This document shows, piece by piece, positions 34,071 through 46,500 of a stretch of DNA of 64,000 bases; the stretch's first letter is position 1; every line of letters begins with the position of its first letter. Under the pieces are notes generated by a model that worked only from the letters and a program-made list of their open reading frames with translations, made no database searches and had not been told where the DNA came from. Made by a program: the position numbers and the translations under genes. This stretch comes from Trogon surrucura (Eukaryota > Chordata > Aves > Trogoniformes > Trogonidae): NCBI GenBank assembly GCA_020746105.1, contig CM036620.1, positions 44,350,706 through 44,414,705 on the forward strand, in the 5' to 3' direction.

Positions 34071-36306
34071 CCAGGCCAATTAACAGTGGGAAGTGTGGAT
34101 TCAGCATCTTTTTATTCTTAGGGTTATTTTTTATGTATTTCAGTTCTGTAGACAATGACTTACAATGGGTGATGGACTTCACCTGGAAAAACTGAATTTT
34201 CATAACCCAAAGGCTGCGGGAAAATAATAGTCTTGTTACAGCAAAACTAGACTGTGGCAGTAGAAGACCTAAAATAACTACAATTGTATCTTTGACTACA
34301 GCACAAATGGCTTAAAAAATCATCTTGGCCACAGCTAGATTGATTTGCAAAGATTTCTGTCAGTCTAATACCAATAAAGATAACTGTTTCATCCACATGT
34401 AACTTCAAAAGAAAAAACATAAAATGTATTTAATTATATTTGTTCTTGCAAGCAAGAAGAATGTGAGATTGAAGTTCACAAATTAGCAACTCAGTTTTGC
34501 CTGTCATCACTTAGTGTTGTTGAAGACAGTATTATAAACGAGCTGTAGTAACACTTGCGTCTCTGAAAAAGTTTTTTCATCTGTATTTGCAGCTCAAGCC
34601 TAGCAATGTTTCTTTCAATAAGACACTAAAACTTTAAAATATAGTTTATGTAGCTGTGTAAGGTGTTGTGTACTGTGCTGATACAAGTTGGTCATGTGTT
34701 GATAGTTTGACTTTTGTGTTTTCTAAATTCATGTTAGTTCTTCAGTGAAAGATATTTCTCTTTTCTGTGTGCTGTTTTCACTTCCATCCTTTTCCGAGTT
34801 ATGCATTCCTTTCCTTAGAGGATTGCTCCTTAGCTTTTTTAGATAGATAGCAAGAAGAGCTAAAATTACAAGTATTGCAGTAAAGCTTTTTCTGTCTTGA
34901 AAATATATTCTATCAGGTAGGGTTAGTCCACTCTATCTTAGATGGCTTCACCCACCTCAGAGAAGCCCTCAAGAGAAGACCTTTTGACCCAAGAACACTT
35001 TAACAGTGTGTATGTTTAGTTCATTGTTACAGAAATAAATAAGTTTAATAACTTCTAAAGAGCTATAGTCCTTCTTATATTTAAATATACATGACTTTAG
35101 GAACATGATTGTTGTTAACCTACTTAAGTTTTAAAGCTAGGAAGTTTGCCCATAGTGCACATGTTACTGCAGATGAAGAACCATGAACCTTTCCCATCTT
35201 TTTTTTAACGGATGTCTTTTTTTAATAAAGAGTACAGACGTTTCGGGGGAGGTGCAGCAGGGTTCCCAAAACCAGCCAAGGCACCCTCCAGTGTTGTGTT
35301 GTGTGCAGTTCAGCAGGACTGCACCACTCCCCACGTTGCTGAAGGGCGGCACAAATTCACACCTTTCCTTAGCTTGGGCTATGCTAGTGTGTGTTTGATC
35401 TGCCATGTAGAATTCAAAGCGGCTTTTATCCAAATTTTTGGCATGAAAAAAACACTGTTCACCATAATTGATTATTGTGATACAGAAATACAAAGTATCT
35501 GAGCATACTGTGTATCAGTTGTATTTAAATCAAAGCAGCCTTTCTAGTCTTCAGGCTGCTCTTTGTAGATGCTGCACAGTATAGATTGCGATAAGGCAAT
35601 ACCTTGCCATGATGGTAAATATAAACTCTGGGAAAACCTAAGATACCAGAAAAATGTTGATATCCTGATGAGACATTCACAGAGCAGTATCCTATTTGAA
35701 TTATTAAGCAGGTGGCTGCCAATGACATTTTAAAAAATACTTGATAACTATAACAACTTCAAGCCTTTAAAGACTTAAGTGATGTACCTTACTTAGGAAG
35801 TGTCTGCTTGCAGTAATGAAATGGTGCGTATATATTTTGAAATCACCTCTCAAAATATCGGTGTCAAAGATAGATACTTATATGTATGTGTTTTGGAGAA
35901 GACACCTGATGTAAAAATATAACGTCAACCTTTATTTAACAAGTCTTACGAAGTAATGTAAAGCAAAAAAAAATCTAGTCTGTGTATTTTTATTATATTT
36001 TAACACTTTGTCTTGGCCTCTGGTATTTTAGAACACATCTCCCAAGTTTCATATTGAGCATTTTTTCCTGAAAATTACAGTACTATTTCACTTGTTCAGA
36101 ATTTAATCTTTTCGTACAATACAACAGATGTATTGCCTTCTTTATAGAGGAAAATCTGTGTATCTATGCCTCATATTGATGCATATCTATGCCCATTTCA
36201 ATGCATTTTGCTTTAACTTTTATTTTAACAGGTGACAGTGCAATCACTAGACATTCTTGTAAGACATTTTTACCCTAAGTTGAGACAGTCCAAATAACAC
36301 TGGTCA
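34071..36306. other. Non-coding stretch, no gene recognised
   Basis: AT-rich. A slightly GC-richer patch at 35220-35400 has open frames on both strands (35164-35493 minus, 35212-35502 plus), with no domain or codon signal to favour either. Nothing else was recognised. Confidence 0.5.
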
Positions 36307-37283
36307 ATCATAGGATCATAGAATGTTAGGAGTGAGAAGGGAGCTCTAGAGATCATCTAATTCAACCCCTGCCAGAGCAGGATCCCCTAGGGCAGCCACA
36401 CAGGAATGTGTCCAGGCGGGTTTTGAATGTCTCCAGAGAAGGAGACTCCACAAACTCCCTGGGCAGCCTGTGCCAGTGCTCTGTCACCCTCACAGTAAAG
36501 AAGTTTCTCCTCATGTTGAGTTGGAACTTCTTATGTTCTGACTTAAACCCATTATTTCTTGTTCTGTTGCTGGGGACCACTGAGGAGAGATTGTCTCCTT
36601 CCTCTTGACACCCACCCCTCAGATATTTCTATACATTAATAAGGTCCCCTCTCAGCCGTCTCCTTTCAAGGCTAAACAGACCCAGTTCTCTCAGTGTCTC
36701 TTCATAGGAGAGGTGATCAAGTCCCTTAATCGTTCTTGTAGCTCTCCATTGGACTCTCCCAGTAGATCCTTGTCTTGAACTGTGGAGCCCAAAAATGGAT
36801 ACATTATTCCAGGTGTGGTCTTACCAGGGCAGAGTAGAGGGGGAAGAGAACCTCCCTAGACCTGCTGGACACACTTTTCTTAATGCACCCCAGGATCCCA
36901 TTGGCCCTCTCAGTCGCAAGGGCACCTTGCTGTCCCATGGACAGCTGACTGTCCACTGGGACTCCAAGGTCTTTCTCCACGGGGCTGCTTTCCAGCAGGG
37001 TGACCCCAACCTTTACTGGTGCCTTGTGTTATTCTTCCCCAGATGCAGGACTCTGCACTTGTCCTTATTTAACTTCATGAGGTTCACCTTTGTCCAACTC
37101 TCCAGCCTGTCCAGATCTCATTGGATGGCAGCACAGCCTGCCTGTGCGTCAACCACCCCTCCTAGTTTCGTATCATCAGCAAACTTGCGAAGGGTGCATT
37201 CTCATCCAGGTCCTTGATGAAGATATTGAACAAAACTGGACTCAGTCCTGATCTCTGGGGAACACCACTGGCCACAGGCCAGT
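36307..37283 (-). mobile_element. CR1 LINE, RT motif B region to 3' tail, minus strand
   Basis: On the minus strand the copy starts near the RT motif B region ([20 protein letters not shown] near 37270-37210) and runs to the 3' end. The segment NRTRNNGFKSEHKKFQLNMR and [20 protein letters not shown] lies at 36560-36415. The 3' UTR and attctatgatcctatgatt tail end at 36307. Frames are broken in several places. The C-terminal wording resembles the 4226 copy, but the tail unit is attctatg rather than attctgtg, so it is a related but different subfamily. No target-site duplication was seen. Confidence 0.93.
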
Positions 37284-39957
37284 CAATAGATAACACCAGC
37301 TTGGTATGGACCACAGAATATTGTGGAAAAAACATGCACCATGGTTTTTGCATTTTGCTTACAAATGAATTATGTAAATCCAATGTACAAAAGAATAAGT
37401 GCTGTATCTTTGGACTACAAAAAAAAAAACAAAAACAAAAACAAAACAGACTAACTTTGCCACTCCATAGTTCTGAAATCAGCTGAATTTAATAAAAAGC
37501 TTCACTCCAAGCTTCACAAATCTGCAGATCGAACAACTCTGATCCTTCCAAAAACATGGGCCTGTAGCACTTGATATAAAGGGAGAGCTTGTTAGCTGTT
37601 GGCAACAGAAGCCCTTTCTGAGCCATAGCCAGTCACAGAGGACAATTTATGCAGACTGACATTATGCATAAGCCTGATGCCAGGGAAGGCAATAGCAAAA
37701 CACTGTTGTAACATTATGGTGATCAGTATAGGGCACAACATGATTCACAGAAATGATTGAAGAGTGATTATCTGTGTTCGTGACTCTTGGTTTTTTTTTT
37801 TTCTGATTTGTAAAATGAGAATATTTGAAGAGACGATACTATCTTGTGTGTGAATTACAACAAAACCAAACCATGTTTGACCAAGCTAGACTATCAGATC
37901 ATGTTTATGTGAATTTTCTTCATATTTAGACAATTACCATCAAATAACTCTCTTAGGTTCTGAGACCAGTTTTTCAGCCCAAATATGTGTTGCTAATATA
38001 GGATTTTTTCATAGGTAAGCGCAAATGTTATTGTGGACAAGAATAATCAATCAAGCTGTATAAGGATTATAGCTGGAGATTTTTTTTAAAACAAAGAACC
38101 AGTAATAATGTTAGCACCTTATCAGAAGAATATATTTAAAGTCAATGTATAATTATTTGTATCATCAGATGTAAATGCAAAAGTTGCATTTGTATTATCA
38201 GAGGTAAAGTAATTAACACTTTAAGTTAAAAGGGGAAAACTCATATGTCTAAATTTGTATGTATCTATTTACTGATAAAGCATCCAAACACTATTCTACG
38301 TTTTAGGCAAAGGTAATTATGAATAGATAAAAATCCCCACAGTTTCCTGTGAAGAGGCTACTTCTGTCTGTTTATTTACAACCCATAATTGGCTTAACTC
38401 ATGAGAGAATGATTCACAGCTGTATTTGCTCTCTAAAATAAAAGTATGTTCAGGAAAAAGAGAGAGAATAGCAGGTTGGCATTTCAGGTTGTGTTTGCTG
38501 GTTAATTATTTTTCTTCTTTACTATAAAATAAGTTTTTTAGGCAACAATTAATATTTTTTGTTTTGACAAAACTTGCTGTGAAACACCAAATGTCTTACT
38601 CTTCTGTTGAGTTCTGTGCATTCAGACAGAAACATAAATAACAAGATATAACAAGAGTACTTGTTTATTTCTTATAGCATAAACTTATACATGAATGAGA
38701 TTATAATTCCTGACATAGTACATACTTTTATATAATTTTGAATTTCCAGTTCAAAATTACTTTTTAGCTGTATTGTTAATAAACTTTGCAGTGTGTTATC
38801 AGTGGTGCTTCTTGAATAGTGAAGCTTTTTGTTATTATATTGGGAAGCCAATGATAGGCTTGACTGCAATTTTCTCTACTGCTTTTTTTTTATCTCCAGT
38901 TTAAGAAATGAATGAAGGATATCACAAGGGAATTGAAAATCATTTCAGTATCCAATATGTGAATTTACATATTCTAAGTTGAGTCTATATCAAAACTTTA
39001 AAAATACAGACTATGCTGGACACAGAATTGCTGCTCATACTGTGCAGCTAAGAAAAAGAAAAGCCAACTCTCCTTGGGTCTGCCTGTTGAGTCTAACATG
39101 GCCAGGGATCTAGAAGCTTCACAGTGTTCAAGGATTTCACAATCCAACCAGTTTAAAGCAATTGAAGCAGGTTGGGACCAGAGCACAGATGGATCCAGCT
39201 ACCTGATTCCTACAGGAGGTTGCAGAGCCCCAAGGCCTGGGGCTTGCTTTTCCGCAGTGAGAAATGGGGCAGGACAGCTGTGGAGAGAAGGAGGGAGTCG
39301 AAAGGAAACCAGTCTAGTCTTATCCACCTTTCTACTCAGTCAGGGTTATTAAGTTGGAAAGTTCCCTGTAAGAATGTGCTTTTTGGTCACTACTTAAAAT
39401 CTGAGTGTAAACTGCCTGGGGACTGAGTATGCATGGGAGCTGGAAAACTGAACAGGAAATACATAAAATATGCAAATAGCTGGAGATGGGTACTTCTTGT
39501 GACTCCTGGATGCATGTGAAACTAGGCTGTAGCTTTGTATTAGCCATATCTGTGAAATAAGTATTTGTGGCCTGAAAACCATGCTAGGGTTCAGGTAGAG
39601 ATGCTCAAAGTCCTTTTTGCCTGTTTAAAATCTAATTCCACCTTTAATGATATCAAAAGCAGAAATCAAGTGTCACAGGTGTCTTAAGATGCATGAGAGT
39701 ATAGAGGGAGCTAGGCTATGCATTTTCCTCATTAGGATGAAAGTAGGAGTCTCAGTTTTAACTTGTTTGTGTTTTGCATTCAGGAGAAACTGAATAAAAG
39801 AAATCAGTAAGTATTGAGAGCAACAGCCAAAATCTCTCTAGGAATTGGACTTGTGAGGCTACAGTTGTATTTCATTCTCTTCCCTACCCTATTTCTGCAG
39901 TTTCAGATCTTGTAAAGCATATGTGACAAGACAGGCAATTGCTTGCATAGATTTGAA
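37284..39957. other. Non-coding stretch, no gene recognised
   Basis: AT-rich, with an A-rich (caaaaa)n tract at about 37418-37448. A somewhat GC-richer patch (39040-39350) has a 92-codon open frame with no recognisable domain. No exon call is possible. Confidence 0.5.
37418..37448. repeat. A-rich (caaaaa)n tract
   Basis: A run of A with regular single C interruptions. Simple low-complexity DNA. Confidence 0.9.
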
Positions 39958-40160
39958 GAATAGTTGAGGCTGGAAATGGTCTCCAGAAATTTAGTTCCAG
40001 TGCCTGCTCCAGAGCAGGTCATCTTAAATCAAGTTTCTCAGGGCCAGGTCCTCCTGAGTCTTGAGCACCTTCAAGGATGCTCCAAAGCTGCTCCTGACAA
40101 ATTTTTCTAGTGTTTGACCCCTCCCTTCCCTCTCTTTACTGGTAAAACATTTTTTGATAA
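39958..40160 (-). mobile_element. Old CR1 LINE 3' fragment, minus strand
   Basis: The plus strand reads tagttgaggctggaaatggt, then gcctgctccagagcaggtc, then a stretch ending in ttactggtaaaacattttttg. This is the complement of a CR1 3' UTR and the end of ORF2 (compare 4240-4450). It lacks a clear tail repeat and is heavily diverged, so it is one of the older copies here. Edges are approximate. Confidence 0.7.
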
Positions 40161-43100
40161 GATGTAATCAAACTTAGATCTATTGCCTTTCTATTGCGTC
40201 TATTCTGTCTCTGTGTATAGACCAAAAAAAAAAAAAAAAAGAAAAAATAAAGTGTTCAGAAAAGCTTTAAAAGATCCAGAAAATGTGTAAGCTATAATTG
40301 AGGAAGGAAATGTGATTAGACATGCATGTGCTTGTGCATGCTGTTTTGATAACATAATACAATTGGTATGGGGAAGAGGTAAGTTCTAGTTACAGATAAA
40401 AGAGGTAAATTCTAGTATGAGCCAGATACTTTGGTTTGCTGTTGCTGGGAAAATGAATAATGGGAAAAGTCTGAGACTTAAGTTTAAAGAATGTAGTTCT
40501 TAGCATTGACACGGACTTTCTATAGCTTTGTCCCCACTAACGCCCTGACATCAAGCAAGAGCTTGGTTTGATTGAGATTTTCTTTGTGTAAAAAACGTCT
40601 TTGGGTGGCTGCTCAAGTTCCCCAAGCCAAAGATACGTGGAATGAGCAAAGGGCAGTTAACACCTTGCAAAGCTATGAGTGCTCATTAAAAATCAAGAGA
40701 ATAAACTGTAAATACTGATAATTTAAATTTCACATTCCACTCATTTTATAATATAACACCTGATAGCCTAATGATGCCAAACTAGATTTAATTAATTCAA
40801 GGACTTTGTTCAAAGCCCCAGAATTGGTAGGCTAGAAGAACGACTTCCTTTAACAGTTAACAAGAGTGCATGTATACAAAAATGTATTAAAGCTATAAAT
40901 ATTGTGTATTTCCTTAATTTTAAAATTGCTTATGAAGTACATTTCCTAATTACTTTTGAGTATTTAAAATTATGCATACAAAGAAATAAGCTTTTCTAGA
41001 GGAGTAATTCCCAAGCAACTAATTTTTTCCTGCAACTTACCCAACAAAAAATGCCATTGCATTTAATTGACTTTTTTTTCCCAACAACTTATGATATTAA
41101 AATTCTGTTCATGGATTTGAATCATGTAGATACTGGTTTTATTCTTTTTTTGAGGACAAAGAGTCTTCATACAACCTCTAGAAAGGCAAAGACTTGATGG
41201 GGAATTGCTACCACAATTTTTCCAGGAAAGAAAATCCAAACGGCCACCTGATAATAGCACCTTAGCCAGAGGATTGGGCTTCTCCTTCATTTGGCTTTTA
41301 GGTAATCTTCACAACTAGGGCAAAGCAAATTTAGAGCATCCAAACACCCTGCGTGCTTGTTGGAGTCCTTTTTCCAAGGCAAGTTCTAGGTCATGCGACC
41401 CCACAGTGTATCCGATCTCTCCAGACCCTCTGGAGAGAGGGGTAACATCCCACCCACCACCACGGGCGGTGCAAGAAGGTGAGTGGACTCAGCTCTTCCA
41501 GAAACCAGGGCTCTGGGAATGACAGAGCCACCCAAATTAATGCTGAGAAAGATTAATTCTTGGTGATTGTAGCTTTTCGTACTAGCCTACATGACTTCTC
41601 TCTAAAATACATAGATGCACGATTTACTAGGAATTCTTAATATCACCTCAGTGTGACAGAAAATACTGTAAGAGAACACTTGGGCAGTGTGCTGTATATA
41701 CAAAGCAGAATAAGTATTTGAAGGGCTCATAAACGACCACATGAGATGCAGCTGATGCTTTCAAATCTGAGAAATAAAAAGCATATAAATGAATTCAAGC
41801 ACTAAAAATGACAGTTTGATGTATCAACTATATTAGCTTTTAAAATATTTGTAAAGTGCTTTTAAAATATTTGTAAAGTGAAATCTGCTCTGGTTTGGAG
41901 AAAGTGTCCTGATGGGACTCGTACGCTGAAGTAGAGAGGATGGGAAGCAGCCAGCTGCAGAGGTCGTTCTGGGAGCTGGGAGAGCTAGCAAGGGCAACAC
42001 ATACTTCTTGTAGAAGGCCAATAGGAGACAAAAAAACCCACAACCCCACAAAGAGCAAAAAAAACCACCCCAAACAAACAAACTCTAAAGACTTTCAGAT
42101 GTCAGAGGCTTTTGAAACTACAGAAGATGGACAGCATGACAGGTGTTTTCAGGGAAAAAGTAATTAACTTAGTTCTTTGTGATTCAATTTAGAGTTACGC
42201 CTGCTCTCTGTTGTATATTGATTAGTACATCTAAGTCTAAAAGCTCCTGATTTTCTGTTGCTTTTTCAGTAATCCGTTTCTCACGAAAATATTTTTTTAA
42301 TGTCAGCTGGAATTAGGGAGACGAATATTGTCAGCTTAAGTTATTTAGTTCTGCACCACCTGAAAAGATGCAACCTGGCATGGTTTTGTGTAAGAGGGAA
42401 AATCAAAACAGAAGTGATTGCAGGAGACCCTTCTCAAGAGAAAGGAGGCTGGTTACTGTGTGCTACCATGTGTATCTACTGGGACACAGCAACTGTGTGT
42501 ACAACCTTAAACAGAAGTAATAAAAGGGAAAAAAGGTATTTTGCTCTCCCTTAGTTACCACGTAAATTAACTGGATTTACTTCTTGTCTGCCGTGCATGC
42601 AGTTCCCACAGCTCAGCTGAACTGTCATGTGTGGTTAAACCAGTAAACTATTTATGTACCTAAGCCTGCAGGCTAATGTAGACCAATGTAAGAAGAGTTG
42701 AATCTACCTAAATTAGATTTAATTAGAAAATAATGTAAAGGTTTGGAATTCTTGTAATAAGCCAGCTGATTTGGAGGATGAGCTAGCATTTAGAAGCTAT
42801 AACAACAACATGGATGCAGTTTATTGAAAATTATCCTGGATGCTATTTTGTAGTTTTGTGGAAGTGTGACTTGCATGTGATTTTGATTTCATTACATGCC
42901 AGTAATTCCATTGTTCCTTCCAAAACGACTTGTAGAGAAAAGCAAAGAACAGTGTTTGATACTAATATAGAAGTCTTTATACTGTAAGAGCTTGTTTAAT
43001 ATTCCTAAATGTATTGTAGGAGAGACCCCATCTCATTGTTAGAAAGAAGGAATTTAAATTAGAGTTAATTTATAAATGGTAGTCTACTTGAACAACTTTT

Positions 43101-43449
43101 ATGAAATTCATTGTTATCAGAAAAAAATATTCACAAAGAAAAAGACATGATCAAAGTTCTCACCTTACCTTTTAGGATATATGTACCTGGCAACTAATTC
43201 CAGATTTCTGTGGCAGCACCACAGCTCTACATTGTGAATCTTACAGGTTAATTCAGCATTTGAGAGTACATACACAAACCTAAAGGAGAGTGACCCCATT
43301 TCTTTTTTTTTTTTTTTTTTTGTCCAACTACTATGTGAGCATAGTGAAAGCAGTCTCAAATTAATAATTCTTTTAATTTTTGTCTTTCTGGACAATATTT
43401 GTATTAGTTTATCATACAGCATTTTCCCTGAGACATAAATCCCATGTGT
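40161..43449. other. Non-coding stretch, no gene recognised
   Basis: Holds an A run (about 40226-40247), a mildly GC-rich patch (41360-41520), the 22-base duplication at 41836, an A/C-rich low-complexity stretch (42030-42082) and a T run (43303-43321). No exon was recognised. Confidence 0.5.
41836..41879. repeat. Exact 22-base tandem duplication
   Basis: The unit gcttttaaaatatttgtaaagt occurs twice in direct succession (41836-41857 and 41858-41879) with no differences. A recent local duplication. Confidence 0.9.
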
Positions 43450-43555
43450 GGCCTGATCCAGTTGAGGGGCGTCCCTGCCCACAACAGGGAGGTTGGATTA
43501 AATGATCTCTAAGGTCCCTTCCAGACTAGGCCATTCTATGATTCTATGATTCTGT
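43450..43555 (+). mobile_element. CR1 LINE 3' tail, plus strand
   Basis: About 105 bp of CR1 3' UTR: gtccctgcccacaacaggga, ggttggattaaatgatct, aggtcccttccaga, then attctatgattctatgattctgt. It is a very short 5'-truncated insertion with attctatg tail units. Confidence 0.92.
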
Positions 43556-46500
43556 CTTCTTACACATATATATGTAGTGAGTTGGGTTTTTCATCAGGTC
43601 TTAGGAAGCTCAATTTCGCAAACTTGCTGCCAGTGGGAAAAGGAAAAAAAAATGAACTGGAATCAAAAGAAGAAATCATTTCTGGCTTTCATATATCTCA
43701 AAATCAATTATATGGATGAGCCAAAAAAATATCTAGATTAAAAAAAAGTAAAAAAATGTAAGAAAACTTTTCTTTGTTGATGCAATGGCTGGATGATGTT
43801 GCATTTTGCATTCCTAAACGAGATCAATAAGCACAGATATAATCAGGAAATTACCTTATTGGCTAGTGCAAATGAAGTTCTTCCATGGCTAAATAGTGTG
43901 CAAATACATTTAATATAAAAATAGTATTGGAATACTGTCACAAAAAATGTATTTTTAATTTTTTTTCTTTCAGTTATTTAAACAACAATTTTTCTACTGA
44001 GAGAGAGTATCTATCTAAATCTCTGTATTATTCTGTTTTCATATTCTTACTTAGTGCCTTTGATCTCTGTTCTTAAGTGAGTTTTCAGTGTAATTTTTGG
44101 AACTGTAGAGCCTGATGCATGAAATTGAGAAATAACTGCAAATGTTTTGTTTGGTTGTTTTCTTTTTAAAGTAAAGATTATTATATATATATAAATTGGT
44201 ATTGGAGCATTCTCTATCTTCTCCATATTGATTTGCACACATTCGTACATTTTGTTTGCTTCTCTCTCTGGTTCTGCATACCGAATTAAGGGAATTACTG
44301 AACTCTTGTAGTCTTCCCAGGTAATTTAAAACAGTAGAAATTTGTTGGATAGTTTATTTTCCTTTCACTTCTGAATTAATAAATGTTAGAAATTATTTTT
44401 ACTAACCTCATAATTCACCTTACATTTTTGTGTCTTTCAAGTTCTCTGCAGTGCACTGCTCTTGAGTAATTAAAACTAGCAGTTACAAGTAACAGAGATG
44501 GACAGTTGTTTTAACTTTCTAGTTCTGTCTTTTGGTCACTTAATTTATGACCAGTTGAAATCACTTTTCCTCAAAGACTGTATATCCAGTATCTATATTT
44601 TTTCCAGGGGGAGCATAATTCTCTAAGAGTCTTCTCACAGTTGTGCACATAACTTTTGCTTAGATAAGCTATGTTTCCCAAGTATTTTAGTATTGAACTC
44701 ATGTGTTTTTGGAATCTTGCTGAGTGTCCGTATTTAGACATTATTCCCATTCTTTATTTATTGCCAGCACTCTGTATCCATTCTGCTTAAAACTAAAGCC
44801 ATCTCTTCTACATTAAATATAATAGGAGAGGGAAAAATTGTTACTAACTGGTGTGATGGAGCATAGAAAATGGATGATTAGCTACAAACCCATGTTGTTT
44901 ATAGAGTGGCCCTGCTAAAAGAATCTGAGAAACCTTTGCAATAGAGCATTTTTCACCTGGTGTACCTACAGTGTCTCAGTTAATGATTTTATAAAAACAA
45001 ATAAGCCCCAACCTGCTGTTAGCCTTATTAAAAACAGCTAAATGTTACTCTTGTGTTCTTCAGGAAAAAATCAATGTATCTTCTCACCAAACCCAGACTC
45101 TCAAATACAAACTCAATAATTACCTTTGTATGGCTAGTTCTGTTTAAAGCAATAAGAATGATTCTATTTTATTTGACAATTTGCAAAGGAGAAAAAAAAA
45201 AAAGATCTTTTAGAAAAAGCTTTAGTTCTAGTTTGTTGGAGTTACTTTGTTGGAGGAAGCATCGAGTGTGACCATAAACTGTTGTTACTGGAACCTGATA
45301 AAAAGAAACAAACACAAACAACAAAAAGCCCCAACCAAAGTGTAATAGGTGTGTGTAGCAGATCAAAGCTGTGTACAGCATCCTTAATGTGTACATCTCT
45401 GAACTGCATGGTTTCAGTGGATTTATTTGCATTTGCTTTCATATTGTGAGATGTATGCAACTCAGGGACAATTAGTAATAAAGAAACATTAAGTACCAGA
45501 AATTAATCTCCTCAATGATTCCTGATTTATTTTTTTTCTTAGCCTGGAGGGTTAATTTTATGGCTTTAGAGTAATCATTATTTATCATCTCTTGGTTTAC
45601 GGGAAAGAATTAGAGTTATTAGCTATTAAATTATCCATGAAAATTTGACACTATACTAGACCAAACAAACCCTGAGGCTTGCTGATTTTCCCAGTATGAA
45701 ACATCTGTGACTTCAGCTAGAGAGAACTTAACATTGTCTAATTAGATTTCTAAGATTTATAAGGCTCAAATACTCTAATAATAGAAACCTGAAAATTGGA
45801 GCAAAAGTTGAAACTTTCATTTGCTGAAGATTATTTAAAAACATTTTTAACAGTGCTGTGTGTTGCTAAATACTACTAGCTTGTAATTGGTGAAGATTAC
45901 CCGATAATGTATTATAGTCTGTAACAACAGGAGTTCAGGAAAGCATGTGTTCCCTACGATTACAATATGTTGCAGCTTTCAACCTCAGTAATTAAAAATA
46001 CTTTATTGAAAATGCTGCATTAATTGTATGCTTAATTTTATATTCCGATTTAAATATAGTTTATATTCTCTCTTGCGATCTGGTGAAGCAAAAAATCAAG
46101 TTGGCCTATTTTCTGGTCTGCAGTGTTATCACTCATGGACAGTGTGTGGTACTCATCACTCTTCGGCAGAGAAGTGATTTTGTATTGGCTCTCATCTTAA
46201 GTCTGTCAGACAGTGAATTAGCCACTGTTCTATCTCTTTGGAGTCAGTATGGCTTTTTTAACATGGTAATTAGATATTTCATTGCATATGCCATTATTTG
46301 ATCTCAAAATGCTTCAGAAATTTCAATCTGTTAACATAAAAATAGCATTGTAACATAATCATTATTGCTATGTTAAAAATAAGAGAACATTATTATGTTT
46401 GCAATGAACTCGGAAGTTAGGAAAATGCAGCATGAGGATTATCCCTCCATTCTTAGTTTGTACCTTCTGCCATTTGGATTGCAGCAATCCTTAGTTACAG

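Noticed and set aside
35164-35502. Open frames of about 100 codons on both strands
   Set aside because: Neither shows a domain or codon preference, and the overlap suggests chance.
39074-39426. Plus-strand open frames of 84-92 codons
   Set aside because: No domain, no conserved motif, and no splice context that favours an exon.
42030-42082. A/C-rich tract resembling a telomere-like or retro-tail repeat
   Set aside because: Irregular low-complexity sequence with no repeating unit; similar patches occur at 45298 and 63029.
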